A stretch of DNA of 46,100 bases, taken from the NCBI GenBank assembly GCA_903893785.1, contig CAITNQ010000028.1, positions 1 through 46,100 of the forward strand. The letters are read 5' to 3'. Under the pieces are notes generated by a model, which saw only the letters and a program-made list of their open reading frames with translations, was not told the origin of the DNA and ran no database searches. This document shows positions 31,701 through 39,036 of this stretch, piece after piece. Source of the stretch: an uncultured Gemmatimonadota bacterium (GTDB taxonomy: Bacteria; Latescibacterota; UBA2968; UBA8231). Within the stretch, counting starts at the first letter, position 1. Every line of letters starts with the position of its first letter. The position numbers and the translations under genes are program-made.

Positions 31701-32457
31701 TGCGGATCTGCTGGCGCGTATCCGCAGTACCTTTGACGGCAACGTGAGCGCCTCCATGGATAGCAGCGGCCGTTTGACGGTCATCGACGACCAAGTGGGC
31801 GCGAGCCGGCTGGCGGTGACCCTGATAGAGCAGAACGAAGGTGGGGGAACGCTCAATTTCGGCAGCCTCGACGTGCAGACCGAAGGCCGCATGGGCTTTG
31901 AGTTGACGGCCACCAACAGCGATAACCACCTTGAGCTGCAGCACGCGGGGTACGGAACGCGCAACGGCTTCACCATCACCGAGGCGCCGGCGGCGTTGGG
32001 CCTGGCAGCGGGTGACTACCAGGGTACGGACGTGGCGGGCACCCTGGGCGGCCAGTCGGCCCAGGGCTTCGGGCGCATCCTCACGGGCAGTCTGGAAAGC
32101 GACAACGTGGCTGGCCTGTCGACACGCGTTGACGTGACGCCCGAGGAATTGGCGGCCGGTGGATCGGAGCGGGGCCAGGTCAACCTGGTCTTTGGCGTCG
32201 CCCGGCAGCTTAGTGACATGCTGACCTCGATTACGGACACCTTCACCGGGTCGCTGACCAAACGGGTCACTGCCATCGATGACACGATCTCCGAGATCAG
32301 TGGCCAGATCACCAGCCTGGAGAGCCGGGCTACCAAGTACAAGTCCATGTTGGTCAGCAAGTTTTCAGCTCTGGAGAAGACCGTGTCAACGCTCCAATCC
32401 CAGGGCAACTACCTTACCAGTCAGTTGAGTGGTTCGTCGTCGTCGACCAAGGGCTGA
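28780..32457 (+). CDS. fliD: Enlarged flagellar filament cap protein FliD with internal repeats
   Basis: A 1225-residue cap protein that folds flagellin at the filament tip. Most FliD proteins are about 450-700 residues. The N-terminus (ISFSGLGSGLDTQSIISQLVSLKRSPI, 7-33) and the C-terminus (LTKRVTAIDDTISEISGQITSLESRATKY, 1159-1187, ending QGNYLTSQLSG) are canonical, as is the FliD_C part KENIQAFVKDFNASMSLI (721-738) with LNIDEDALDTALTSNLDEVRRLF (798-820). Inserted are three copies of an 85-90 residue unit (223-312, 333-423, 463-546) and two copies of a 103-residue unit (556-658, 934-1036), the second set in the C-terminal domain. I use ATG 28780; an in-frame TTG sits at 28774. It is in frame throughout. 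Confidence 0.92.
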   Translation: MSTTSGISFSGLGSGLDTQSIISQLVSLKRSPITALKTRQTTLETQKGIVKSISSSLLTLKSSVGKLADSSTFSIVKAQSSDTSRVAVTATNDAAAGGLSVEVLSLAQARRLSSRSFSSLSGALGLTGEMVVNGKGLEVKATDSLVDLRDRINNSGLGISAQILSVATTDNRLILTADTVGAAGFDLKDASSSNLLQGLGFTSSVTTVKTAFTNGARSEGFLAADQAVGTLLGLSQSPTGTVTIGDREVALDLATDSLTAIRDKIAAAAPDGVSVAVAEYQESGLTRHRLEIRGTTNLVDDNGVLQNLGLVDGNGALVDGIVTGAQSDAYASTTTALGSLMRLGSAPAGSVSIGGQAIAIDLATDSLAAIQAKISAAAPAGVSTAITSTTDADGNRSFRLKIDGTADFVDSGNVLESLGVLTASNNAFESVAQTLTSNAALKQKGAVLNPLADGAASASLASDTDAVGALLGSTATGLVRIGDRTVSLDLNADSLTAIADKINAASPTGVSAAVTASGPGSFQLEINGTTDLVDDGGVLQALGVLGAPQALSAETRLGEIEGAGVKAGDTITISGTNHQGEMVTAAFAITGTNLKVQSLLNSIEQTFGGNVLASVDASGRIAVRDTQAGASQLAVQLTAQNEGGGALNLGTMAVTTRGVDARSSELQAGQDASLRINGITLTRSTNTVSDAVQGVTLDLAKAGEGEVVNVTITRDDTTAVKENIQAFVKDFNASMSLISQQFAVDEKTQKGGPLSGDSTVMAVQSQLRTALTGEISGLKEGFNALVLVGISFDREGVLNIDEDALDTALTSNLDEVRRLFVAEGSTTDNQISYVSSNTRTRAGTYAVSVTAAASRARLTGTQEFTGTLDQTQYLGVTDRATGQVARIELAAGLTLDQVVARINDEVGSDVAEVRRADLVNTTDGTTPVAETTAFADIFGAGVRSGDTIRISGVTHDGSNVSSVFTMGDPATTKVADLLARIRSTFDGNVSASMDSSGRLTVIDDQVGASRLAVTLIEQNEGGGTLNFGSLDVQTEGRMGFELTATNSDNHLELQHAGYGTRNGFTITEAPAALGLAAGDYQGTDVAGTLGGQSAQGFGRILTGSLESDNVAGLSTRVDVTPEELAAGGSERGQVNLVFGVARQLSDMLTSITDTFTGSLTKRVTAIDDTISEISGQITSLESRATKYKSMLVSKFSALEKTVSTLQSQGNYLTSQLSGSSSSTKG
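29446..30417 (+). repeat. Three internal repeats A in fliD
   Basis: Units at about 29446-29715, 29776-30048 and 30166-30417 each encode VGxLL..., a GxVxIGxxxxxLDLxxDSLxAI core, xKIxAAxPxGVS, then a short strand and LVDDxGVLxxLGV. They resemble flagellin hook-IN-type modules and vary by substitution rather than by frameshift, so they are functional surface domains. Confidence 0.8.
30445..31887 (+). repeat. Two internal repeats B in fliD
   Basis: Units at 30445-30753 and 31579-31887 encode paired copies: GAGVKAGDTITISG / GAGVRSGDTIRISG, FGGNVLASVDASGRIAV / FDGNVSASMDSSGRLTV, and QNEGGGALNLG / QNEGGGTLNFG. They lie 271 residues apart on either side of the FliD_C core segment, so one copy belongs to the head region and one is an insertion in the C-terminal domain. 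Confidence 0.8.
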
Positions 32458-32520
32458 GGCGGCCGGCGGCGACGGTAAAGGCCGTTGCCGCGGGGCCCGC
32501 GGCGCTTTCGAGGTGAGGGG

Positions 32521-32952
32521 ATGATACCAGCCAGGTCAAGCCAGTACAGCCAGGTGCAGATCCAGACCGCGACCAAGGGCAAGCTTATTGTCCTGTTGTA
32601 CCAGGGGGCCATACGCTTCATGCGCAAAGCCATCCTGGCCATGGAACGGCGCGACATGGAGGCGAAGGGCGACTGCCTGATCAGGGCGCAGGATATTGTG
32701 CTCGAGTTGCTGTATGCCATCGACCAGCAGATGCTCGATTCCGGCAACGAGCTGGCGCGGAACCTCCAACGACTGTACTTGTACTCGTACCGACGCCTCG
32801 TGGAGGCCAATATCCGTATCGACCCCAAGGCGGTCGAAGAGGTGATCGGTCTGATGGGCAACCTCCTCGAAGCCTGGGAGCAGGTGGTGGCGGGCGAACC
32901 CCAGAGCGCCGCGGCCTCGACGGGCGGCCAGAGCCTGGCCCTGACGGGCTGA
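32521..32952 (+). CDS. fliS: Flagellin export chaperone FliS
   Basis: A 143-residue helical cytoplasmic chaperone that binds the C-terminus of flagellin before export. Family blocks: QYSQVQIQTATKGKLIVLLYQGAIRFMRKAI (9-39), IRAQDIVLELLYAID, NLQRLYLYSYRRLVEANIRID and EEVIGLMGNLLEAWEQV. The start is ATG 32521 with GAGGTGAGGGG upstream. It follows fliD by 63 bases and precedes the small coiled-coil gene by 10. Confidence 0.95.
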   Translation: MIPARSSQYSQVQIQTATKGKLIVLLYQGAIRFMRKAILAMERRDMEAKGDCLIRAQDIVLELLYAIDQQMLDSGNELARNLQRLYLYSYRRLVEANIRIDPKAVEEVIGLMGNLLEAWEQVVAGEPQSAAASTGGQSLALTG

Positions 32953-32962
32953 AAGCAGCCAC

Positions 32963-33361
32963 ATGGCGAGTGAAGCAGCCGGGCTGCTGGCGGAGCAGCA
33001 GCGTGACTACGAAGAGATGCTGACGTTGGGCCGTACCCAGACCGACGACCTGGTCCGCGAAGACATGGCGGCCGTCGATCGGGCGTTTGTGCGCCTCCAT
33101 CAGCTGATGACCCGCACGCGCTTGCGCGAGCCGGCGCTGGCGAGCCTGGACCGCAGCCGCGCCGAGGTGGTCGCCGGGCTGCAGCGCCTTGAACGGGTCC
33201 TGCTGGAGCTGCAGGAGTTGCGGCAGCGGAACCAGCAACTGGCCGTGCAGTTGCGCGACCGCACGGCTGCCGAACTGCGTCGCCTGGGCCAGGGCCGCGG
33301 CCACTACCCGGCACCGGCCCCGCCACCTTCGCCGGCACGTCTCTTCGACCAGACCCGCTGA
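32963..33361 (+). CDS. Small helical protein, FliT-position
   Basis: A 132-residue protein, helical over residues 5-115 with heptad-like leucines (LLAEQQRDYEEMLTLGRTQTDDLV; LQRLERVLLELQELRQRNQQLAVQLRD), and a Pro-rich tail (PAPAPPPSPARL). Its place directly after fliS is where fliT, the FliD export chaperone, is usually found, and the size fits. No strong sequence signature confirms it, so FliT-like is inferred from position and helix content. Confidence 0.6.
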   Translation: MASEAAGLLAEQQRDYEEMLTLGRTQTDDLVREDMAAVDRAFVRLHQLMTRTRLREPALASLDRSRAEVVAGLQRLERVLLELQELRQRNQQLAVQLRDRTAAELRRLGQGRGHYPAPAPPPSPARLFDQTR

Positions 33362-33407
33362 GCGTCAGGTCGTTGGTGACCAGCCGGGGCCGATGGTTGT
33401 CGCGCGG

Positions 33408-33433
33408 GGCCGACCTGGGTATATTGGTCGGCC
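33408..33433 (+). terminator. 8-bp hairpin after the fliS operon
   Basis: GGCCGACC (33408-33415) and GGTCGGCC (33426-33433) form a perfect stem around the loop TGGGTATATT, 46 bases after the stop of the helical-protein gene. No T-tract follows. It lies between that gene and the flgM promoter and may mark the 3' end of the upstream transcript. Confidence 0.4.
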
Positions 33434-33459
33434 GCGGGGCCGGGTGTCGACGGCAGGGC

Positions 33460-33486
33460 TCAAGATTCCCCTGTGGCTGCCGATAG
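33460..33486 (+). promoter_or_regulatory. Sigma-28 (FliA) promoter for flgM
   Basis: TCAAGATT (33460-33467), an 11-base spacer, then GCCGATAG (33479-33486), 7 of 8 bases to the consensus -10. Transcription should begin near 33493, leaving about 39 bases to the ATG. Control of flgM by its own target sigma factor is a known feedback loop. Confidence 0.85.
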
Positions 33487-33531
33487 AGTAAGTAGGAAGT
33501 GGGGTACCACCTGAGCGAAGGGCGATCTCCC

Positions 33532-33987
33532 ATGCGCATCGACGGGTTATCAGAGCGCCCCCGGGTACAGCCATCGTCGGCTCGCACCACGACGGTGCGC
33601 AGCAGCCGGCAGGCCCGCGAAGCGGGCGATGTGGTGGAATTGTCGAAGGGCGCCCAGGACGTGGCGGGGCTGTCGGCCCTGGCCAATGCGGCCGAGGTCG
33701 AGCCCAATCCGCGTCTGGCTCAGATCCGCGAGCGGGTGAACCAGGGCTACTACGACAACCCGGCCGTGCGGCAGCAAGTCGCGGACGCGGTCCTGGCATC
33801 GGGCACCATGGACCAGACGGTGCGCGATGCCGGCCAGGTGCTCGTGGCACGTCAGCAGCTTGACGCTGTCCCCGAAGTGCGTCAGGAACGCGTGTCGGCA
33901 TCCCGTGAGCGTGTTGGCGCAGGTTTCTATGACACTCCGGCCGCTCGGCAGGAGACGGCCAGTCGGGTCTTGGACAGCCTGGCCTGA
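33532..33987 (+). CDS. flgM: FlgM-like anti-sigma-28 factor with duplicated C-terminal motif
   Basis: A 151-residue protein. It has the FlgM layout of a short start (MRIDGL), a disordered basic stretch (to about 30), DVVELSKGAQDV (33-44) and the helix motif RLAQIRERVNQGYYDNPAVRQQVADAVL (61-88). The motif then recurs as VRQERVSASRERVGAGFYDTPAARQETASRVLDSL (116-150). FlgM proteins are usually 90-100 residues with one such segment, which binds and inhibits sigma-28. I use ATG 33532 because the family start is there and a GTG at 33499 would fall at the transcription start. It is the last flagellar gene before the terminator. Confidence 0.7.
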   Translation: MRIDGLSERPRVQPSSARTTTVRSSRQAREAGDVVELSKGAQDVAGLSALANAAEVEPNPRLAQIRERVNQGYYDNPAVRQQVADAVLASGTMDQTVRDAGQVLVARQQLDAVPEVRQERVSASRERVGAGFYDTPAARQETASRVLDSLA

Positions 33988-34078
33988 GCTGGAGGCGGGC
34001 CGCGTCCGGGTACCGGCCGGCCTGCGGGGCGCTGTCTGGGGCCAACTCAGGGCGGTGGGCGCGGATCAGGGCAGTCGT

Positions 34079-34108
34079 GGGGGCGATGATCTCCTTCGCC
34101 CCCTTTTT
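34079..34108 (+). terminator. Intrinsic terminator closing the flagellar cluster
   Basis: GGGGGCGA (34079-34086) pairs perfectly with TCGCCCCC (34096-34103) across a 9-base loop, followed at once by TTTTT (34104-34108). This is the clearest Rho-independent terminator in the window. It lies 91 bases after the flgM stop. Confidence 0.9.
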
Positions 34109-34162
34109 GGTGTGTACCTCAGTCCGGCTCGCGCGGACCCCCGTCAGCAGAGGCGGGCCACT

Positions 34163-35119
34163 ATGCAGGGCATTGGCGTTGATGGTGGGGGCACGCGCAC
34201 GCGCGCCGTGGCCCTGGCGCATGACGGGACCGTGCAAGGGTGGGCCTTCGCCGGACCCGGGAACTACCAGGCCCTGGGCGACGAGGGTCTGTCGCGGCTT
34301 GTCGACGAGTTACTGGCGGCCCTGCCCCCGGCCCCAGCGTCATCCAGGAGCCTGTGCCTGGCACTGGCCGGCGTGGGGCGCCCGGCCGAGTGTCAGGCCG
34401 TGCTGGCGCTGGCGCGCCGGCGCGGTTGGGCCGACCAGGTACAGGCCGTCAGCGACGCCCGGGCTGCCCTGGAGGGCGCCCATGGCGGGGCGCCGGGTTT
34501 GATCGCCATCGCCGGCACGGGCTCCATCGTCATGGGCAAGAACGCCGACGGCGCCACGGTCCGGGTTGGTGGCTACGGTCCGCTGCTCGGCGACCAGGGC
34601 AGCGGCTACGGAGTCGGTCTGGGTGGACTGCGTGCGGCGCTGCGGGCCCGTGACGGGTGGGGGCCCGCCACCTGTCTGGAACGCGAATTGCCGGCGGCGC
34701 TGGCCATGGGCGATTGGGACAGCGTCATTCCCGCCGTGTACCGCGGCCCCGTCGGCCGCGATCGCATCGCCGCGCTGGCGCCGGTTGTCTTCGCGGCGGC
34801 GCGCCGCGGTGACGTGGTGGCGGGCGGCCTCGTGCGGGCGGCCGGCGGCGCCTTGGGTCTGCAGGTGGCAGCGGCGGCAGTTCGTCTGCGCTTGGGCCCG
34901 GTCGCCGAATTGTCCGGCACCGGCGGCCTGATGCAGGAACGGGAATCCCTGTGGCCGGCTCTGGCCGCAGCGGCCGGCGCGCGGTTGCCGGGCCTCCGTT
35001 GGCGTCCGCCGCTGCTGCCCCCGGTCCTCGGCGCGGCGTTGCTGGCACGCCAGGCAGCCGGCCTGACCGTGGCGCCGACGGCGGCGGCGGCGTTGGCAAG
35101 CGACCTGCCGGCGCTGTGA
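34163..35119 (+). CDS. BadF/BadG/BcrA/BcrD-type ATPase (N-acetylglucosamine kinase-like)
   Basis: A 318-residue ASKHA-fold kinase. GIGVDGGGTRTRAVAL (3-18) is the phosphate-1 loop, followed by a strand pair, LCLALAGVGRP, the VSDARAALEGAHGGAPGLIAIAGTGSIVMGKN block with the adenosine-type AGTGS, and GGYGPLLGDQGSGYGVGL (glycine-rich, typical of GlcNAc kinases). The closest functional group is cytoplasmic N-acetylglucosamine/N-acetylmuramic acid kinase in cell-wall recycling. The substrate cannot be read from sequence. I start at ATG 34163 with AGAGGCGGG upstream. Confidence 0.8.
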   Translation: MQGIGVDGGGTRTRAVALAHDGTVQGWAFAGPGNYQALGDEGLSRLVDELLAALPPAPASSRSLCLALAGVGRPAECQAVLALARRRGWADQVQAVSDARAALEGAHGGAPGLIAIAGTGSIVMGKNADGATVRVGGYGPLLGDQGSGYGVGLGGLRAALRARDGWGPATCLERELPAALAMGDWDSVIPAVYRGPVGRDRIAALAPVVFAAARRGDVVAGGLVRAAGGALGLQVAAAAVRLRLGPVAELSGTGGLMQERESLWPALAAAAGARLPGLRWRPPLLPPVLGAALLARQAAGLTVAPTAAAALASDLPAL

Positions 35120-35160
35120 GCGCCTGGCGCGCCCCCGGCTCCGTCCGGGGCCGCCACCGC

Positions 35161-35188
35161 TTGACAGCATGCCGTTACCGCTGATTAT
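35161..35188 (+). promoter_or_regulatory. Sigma-70-type promoter upstream of hrcA
   Basis: TTGACA (35161-35166), a 16-base spacer, then GATTAT (35183-35188), a perfect -35 and a 4-of-6 -10. It lies about 65 bases before the chosen hrcA start. No CIRCE inverted repeat (TTAGCACTC-N9-GAGTGCTAA) is visible near it. Confidence 0.6.
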
Positions 35189-35257
35189 TACTCCAAGATA
35201 GCTCGCCGACGGCGGCGGGGAATGCTCTCCGGCCGGCCGGCGGCGCCGAGGTTTCCC

Positions 35258-36289
35258 ATGGCACAGCGCATCCCGGGGCTTTCGGAGCGCGAGTCTGCGG
35301 TTCTGCGCGCTGTGGTTGATGCGCACGTGGACACAGGCGCGCCCGTGGGATCAGAATGGTTGACGCGGCGCCAGGCGTGGGGGCTCAGCCCGGCGACCAT
35401 CCGGGCCGTGCTCCTTCGCCTCGACGAGGCCGGGTACCTGCGCCAACCGCACACCTCGGCCGGGCGGGTGCCGACGGCGATGGGTTATCGGGCCTATGTG
35501 GCCGATCGGTTCCGGGACGACGGCTTCGCTGCCGATGCGGCCGCGGCGGAGAATCTGCCCGGACCCGCCACTGGGCCCTTCGGCGAGGGCGACTGCGAGC
35601 GTTTGCTCGGGCAGTTGGCTCAGGCCATCGGCGAGGTGACCCACCAACTCGGTCTGGTCCTGGCGCCGCGCTTTGCCGCCGGCGTGCTCCAACGCCTCGA
35701 GCTTGTGCGGCTGTCCAGTGGCCGCCTGCTGCTGGTGGTCACCATCACCGGCGGCGCCGTGCATAGCCTTGCCATCGCCTCCGACGCGGTGGCGACGAAC
35801 AGCGACCTGGAGGCCCTGGCGGCGGCCCTCAATGAGCGGCTCCACGGCCTGACCCTGGCCGAAACCCGGCGCAGCGGGCGGCAACGCCTGGCCGGGGCGC
35901 CAGGGGATCCGCAACTGGTCCAAGCCGTGACCGATGGTATCGCCGGCCTGAGCGGCCCCGGGGAGACCGAACTGCACGTAGCCGGAACCGGTCATCTGTG
36001 CCGTCAGCCCGAGTTCCAGGACCCGGTCCTGTTGGCCGACCTGGTCCAGCTGCTCGAGTCGCGCGAGGTGTTGGCCTCGCTGATGCGCGACCGCCGCGGC
36101 GTGATGGTGACCGTGGGGCTGGGCGATGTTTCGCCGGCGGTCAGGCACTGCAGCATGGTGACGGCCAGTTGCGACCTGGCGGGCCGGGTGGGGGTCGTCG
36201 GCGTCATCGGCCCCATGCGCATGCCCTATGGCCGCGTCGTCAACCTCGTTAACCGCGCCGCTTCGCAGGCGGCGTCGTGGGCGGCCTGA
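35258..36289 (+). CDS. hrcA: Heat-inducible transcription repressor HrcA
   Basis: A 343-residue repressor of heat-shock genes. The N-terminal winged helix is typical: LSERESAVLRAVVDAHVDTGAPVGSEWL, LSPATIRAVLLRLDEAGYLRQPHTSAGRVPTAMGYRAYV. The C-terminal dimerisation domain ends VGVVGVIGPMRMPYGRVVNLVNRAA, the family's IGPTRM-type motif. I start at ATG 35258 with GAGG seven bases upstream; ATG 35222 would add 12 unconserved residues. It begins the hrcA-grpE-dnaJ operon. Confidence 0.92.
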   Translation: MAQRIPGLSERESAVLRAVVDAHVDTGAPVGSEWLTRRQAWGLSPATIRAVLLRLDEAGYLRQPHTSAGRVPTAMGYRAYVADRFRDDGFAADAAAAENLPGPATGPFGEGDCERLLGQLAQAIGEVTHQLGLVLAPRFAAGVLQRLELVRLSSGRLLLVVTITGGAVHSLAIASDAVATNSDLEALAAALNERLHGLTLAETRRSGRQRLAGAPGDPQLVQAVTDGIAGLSGPGETELHVAGTGHLCRQPEFQDPVLLADLVQLLESREVLASLMRDRRGVMVTVGLGDVSPAVRHCSMVTASCDLAGRVGVVGVIGPMRMPYGRVVNLVNRAASQAASWAA

Positions 36290-36344
36290 GGCGGCAGCAG
36301 GCCGCGCAAACCCGACGGGCAGAGGAGGCCCGGTTCTGAGGGAT

Positions 36345-36962
36345 ATGGCAGGACTTACCGAAGAGCAGGCGAGGCAGGTAGCGGACGAAGCGGCGTTGGG
36401 CGCCGCAGAGGAAGCCCGGGAAGCCCTTGGGGATGGCATGGCGCCGACAGCGGGCGAGGCCGTGCCTGGCGAAGGTCCCACCGAGGGCAGTGAAGAGCCG
36501 CCCGATCTGGCGACGCAACTGGCGGCGGCGAGGGATGAGGCCGCAGCCAACTACGACCGCTTCCTGCGGGCCGCGGCCGAGTTGGACAATCTCCGCAAGC
36601 GCACCGCCAAGGTGCGGAGCGAGACCCGCGAAGAGGTGCTGCGCGAGACGCTGCTGCGGCTGGCGCCCGTGCTCGATAACCTGACGCGAGCCCAGGCTCA
36701 GCAGACCGAGGACGCTGCGGCGGTCCGTCGGGGCGTGGAGCTTATCGTCGGGCAATTCCGCGAGGCGCTGCGTGGTTTCGGTCTGGAAGAGGTGGCCGCC
36801 GTCGGCCGGCCCTTCGACCCGAACGTCCACGAAGCGCTGCTCGAGGTGCCAACCAACGACCACCCTCCGGGCACCGTGATCGACCAGATGGACCAGGGGT
36901 ACACGCTCAATGGCAAGGTAATCAGGCCCGCGCGGGTGGTGGTCAGCAAACCGATGGAGTGA
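36345..36962 (+). CDS. grpE: Nucleotide exchange factor GrpE
   Basis: A 205-residue cochaperone that releases ADP from DnaK. Residues 1-60 are an acidic, Ala/Glu-rich extension. A coiled coil follows ([49 protein letters not shown]), then the beta domain ([51 protein letters not shown]). ATG 36345 is the first Met of the family region. It sits between hrcA and dnaJ, but no dnaK lies here. Confidence 0.94.
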   Translation: MAGLTEEQARQVADEAALGAAEEAREALGDGMAPTAGEAVPGEGPTEGSEEPPDLATQLAAARDEAAANYDRFLRAAAELDNLRKRTAKVRSETREEVLRETLLRLAPVLDNLTRAQAQQTEDAAAVRRGVELIVGQFREALRGFGLEEVAAVGRPFDPNVHEALLEVPTNDHPPGTVIDQMDQGYTLNGKVIRPARVVVSKPME

Positions 36963-36987
36963 CGCTGGGGAACCGGCGCAGGGGACG

Positions 36988-38145
36988 ATGGCGAAAAGGG
37001 ACTACTACGAAGTTCTGGGGGTAGCGCGGGACGCCAGTGAAGCCGACATCAAGGCTGCGTACCGCAAATTGGCGCTCAAACACCACCCTGACCGCAACCC
37101 GGACAATCCCCAGGCCGAGGAGCACTTCAAAGAAGCTTCCGAGGCGTACGAGGTCCTGGTCGATGCCGAGAAGCGGGCCACGTACGACCGCTTCGGCCAT
37201 TCCGGCCTGGATGGCCGTTTCGGCAGCGGCGGTTTCCAGTGGTCCGACTTCACCCACGCCACGGATTTCGAAGATATCTTCGGCGATCTGTTCGGCAGCT
37301 TCTTCGGCGGCGGCGGGCGGCGGGCGCGGCGTCGTACGGCCGGGCCGCCTGCCGGGCGCGACCTGAAGATTGCCCTGGCTCTGACCCTGGAAGAGATCGC
37401 CGCGGGCGTGGAGAAGAAGATCAACCTCAACCGGCTGCAGCGGTGCGAGGCCTGCGGCGGCAGCGGTGCCGCGGCCGGCGCCACCAAGGAGACCTGCTCG
37501 ACCTGCGGGGGCGCCGGGCAGGTGCAGCAGGTGGCCCGTTCCTTCTTCGGTCAGACGGTGACGGTCACTGCCTGCCCAGCCTGCGACGGCGAAGGCAGCC
37601 GGATCACCAAACCCTGCGAGGCCTGCCGTGGCGAAGGGCGCGTGCGTGGACAGGCCACCGTCAGCGTGCGCATCCCCCCGGGCGTCCGATCCGGCAACTA
37701 CATACCTCTGCGCGGTCACGGCGAAGTGGGACCGCGTGGCGGGCCGGCTGGCGACTGCCTGGTCTTCATCGAGGAGAAGGAGCACGAGCAGTTCGCGCGT
37801 GACGGCAACGATGTGATCTACCGTTTGCCCATCAGTTTCACCCAGGCCGCCCTCGGCGATGAGATCCAAGTGCCGACCTTGACCGGCAAGGCCCGCATGA
37901 AGGTGCCGCCAGGGACGCAGTCCGGGCGCGTGTTCCGCCTGCGGGGCAAGGGCATTCCGGACGTCGACGGCCGTGGCGTGGGCGACCAGCTGGTGCAGAC
38001 CGTCGTATGGACCCCGCAGGATCTTGGCGGCCGCGAGCGGGAGCTCTTTGAGGAGTTGGGCAACCTGGAGAAGAAGCGTGCGGCGTCGGAAGGCAAGAGC
38101 GTGTTCGAGAAGATCCGGCAGGCTTTCACCGATTCCACCGGTTGA
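36988..38145 (+). CDS. dnaJ: Chaperone DnaJ
   Basis: A 385-residue Hsp40. Domains in order: J domain (1-70) with the catalytic HPD at 33-35; Gly/Phe-rich linker (about 75-112); zinc domain with four CXXCXGXG-type repeats ([32 protein letters not shown], about 152-220); and the C-terminal substrate-binding and dimerisation region ([24 protein letters not shown]). Normal length. It follows grpE by 25 bases. Confidence 0.97.
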   Translation: MAKRDYYEVLGVARDASEADIKAAYRKLALKHHPDRNPDNPQAEEHFKEASEAYEVLVDAEKRATYDRFGHSGLDGRFGSGGFQWSDFTHATDFEDIFGDLFGSFFGGGGRRARRRTAGPPAGRDLKIALALTLEEIAAGVEKKINLNRLQRCEACGGSGAAAGATKETCSTCGGAGQVQQVARSFFGQTVTVTACPACDGEGSRITKPCEACRGEGRVRGQATVSVRIPPGVRSGNYIPLRGHGEVGPRGGPAGDCLVFIEEKEHEQFARDGNDVIYRLPISFTQAALGDEIQVPTLTGKARMKVPPGTQSGRVFRLRGKGIPDVDGRGVGDQLVQTVVWTPQDLGGRERELFEELGNLEKKRAASEGKSVFEKIRQAFTDSTG

Positions 38146-38162
38146 CCCGGCGGGCAGGGGGC

Positions 38163-38981
38163 GTGGCAGTGCAGACAGCGAATGTCGGGACCGACACCGC
38201 GTCGGTGCTCAGCGGCGTGGACCAGACCCTGGCCGTGGCCAGCGCCAAGGGCGGCGTGGGCAAGTCCACGGTCAGCGTCAACCTGGCGTTGGCTCTGGCG
38301 GCCGGCGGACTGCGGGTGGGGCTGCTCGACGCCGACCTGTACGGGCCCAGTATCCCGCTCATGCTCGGCGTGCATCGCGAACCGGCGGCTGGGCCCGACG
38401 GCCGTCTGCTGCCGGTGATGCACCAAGGCTTGGCCCTGATGTCAATGGGTTTCCTGACCGAACGACAGGCACCGGTCATCTGGCGCGGCCCGCTTCTCGC
38501 TCAGGCGCTGCAGCAGTTCCTCCGCCAGGTTGACTGGGGCCGCCTCGACCTGCTGCTAGTGGATCTGCCGCCGGGCACCGGCGACATTCCGCTCAGCCTC
38601 TGCCAGGCGGTGCCGTTGGCCGGCGCGGTGATGGTGACCACGCCCCAGGACGTGGCCCTGCAAGATGTGGAGCGTGGCATTGCCCTGTTCGACAAAGTCG
38701 AGGTCGACATACTGGGCATCATCGAGAACATGAGCTACTACCTCTGCCCTCACTGCCAGACGCGGCACGAGGTCTTCGGCCACGGTGGCGGTCGGGACGC
38801 CGCGGCGCGCCTGGGGCTCCCCTTCTTGGGTGAGCTGCCCCTGGAGGCCGGCATCCGGCGCGGCGGAGATGAAGGGCAACCCGTCGTCGTGGCGGCGCCG
38901 GCATCACCAGCTGCCCGCTGCTTTGCCGACCTGGCCCAGGTTCTGCTGACCCAGCTGCGCCGCGACAACCAGCCCGGCTGA
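38163..38981 (+). CDS. mrp: Mrp/ApbC-type P-loop ATPase (iron-sulfur cluster carrier)
   Basis: A 272-residue Mrp/NBP35-family ATPase that carries and delivers Fe-S clusters. It has the deviant Walker A AKGGVGKST (28-36), DADLYGPS, LLVDLPPGTGD (Walker B region) and CPHC (Cys195, Cys198), the cluster-bridging pair of the dimer. The N-terminal MIP18-like domain of E. coli Mrp is absent, as in many short bacterial forms. The start is not certain: GTG 38163, with AGGGGG close by, or GTG 38169. It follows dnaJ by 17 bases. Confidence 0.92.
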   Translation: MAVQTANVGTDTASVLSGVDQTLAVASAKGGVGKSTVSVNLALALAAGGLRVGLLDADLYGPSIPLMLGVHREPAAGPDGRLLPVMHQGLALMSMGFLTERQAPVIWRGPLLAQALQQFLRQVDWGRLDLLLVDLPPGTGDIPLSLCQAVPLAGAVMVTTPQDVALQDVERGIALFDKVEVDILGIIENMSYYLCPHCQTRHEVFGHGGGRDAAARLGLPFLGELPLEAGIRRGGDEGQPVVVAAPASPAARCFADLAQVLLTQLRRDNQPG

Positions 38982-39036
38982 GCTGTCGGTGGTCCCGGCG
39001 GTGGACGTTCGCCGTCGTCCGACCTATCTTTGCGCT

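Noticed and set aside
29484..31979. 831-codon open frame on the minus strand opposite fliD
   Set aside because: It mirrors a strongly supported gene, has Ser/Arg/Pro-biased composition and no domain. Long antisense frames are expected in GC-rich coding DNA.
34079..34108. Riboswitch upstream of the BadF-type kinase
   Set aside because: The structure is a simple intrinsic terminator for the flagellar transcript; no extra conserved folds are seen between it and the kinase.
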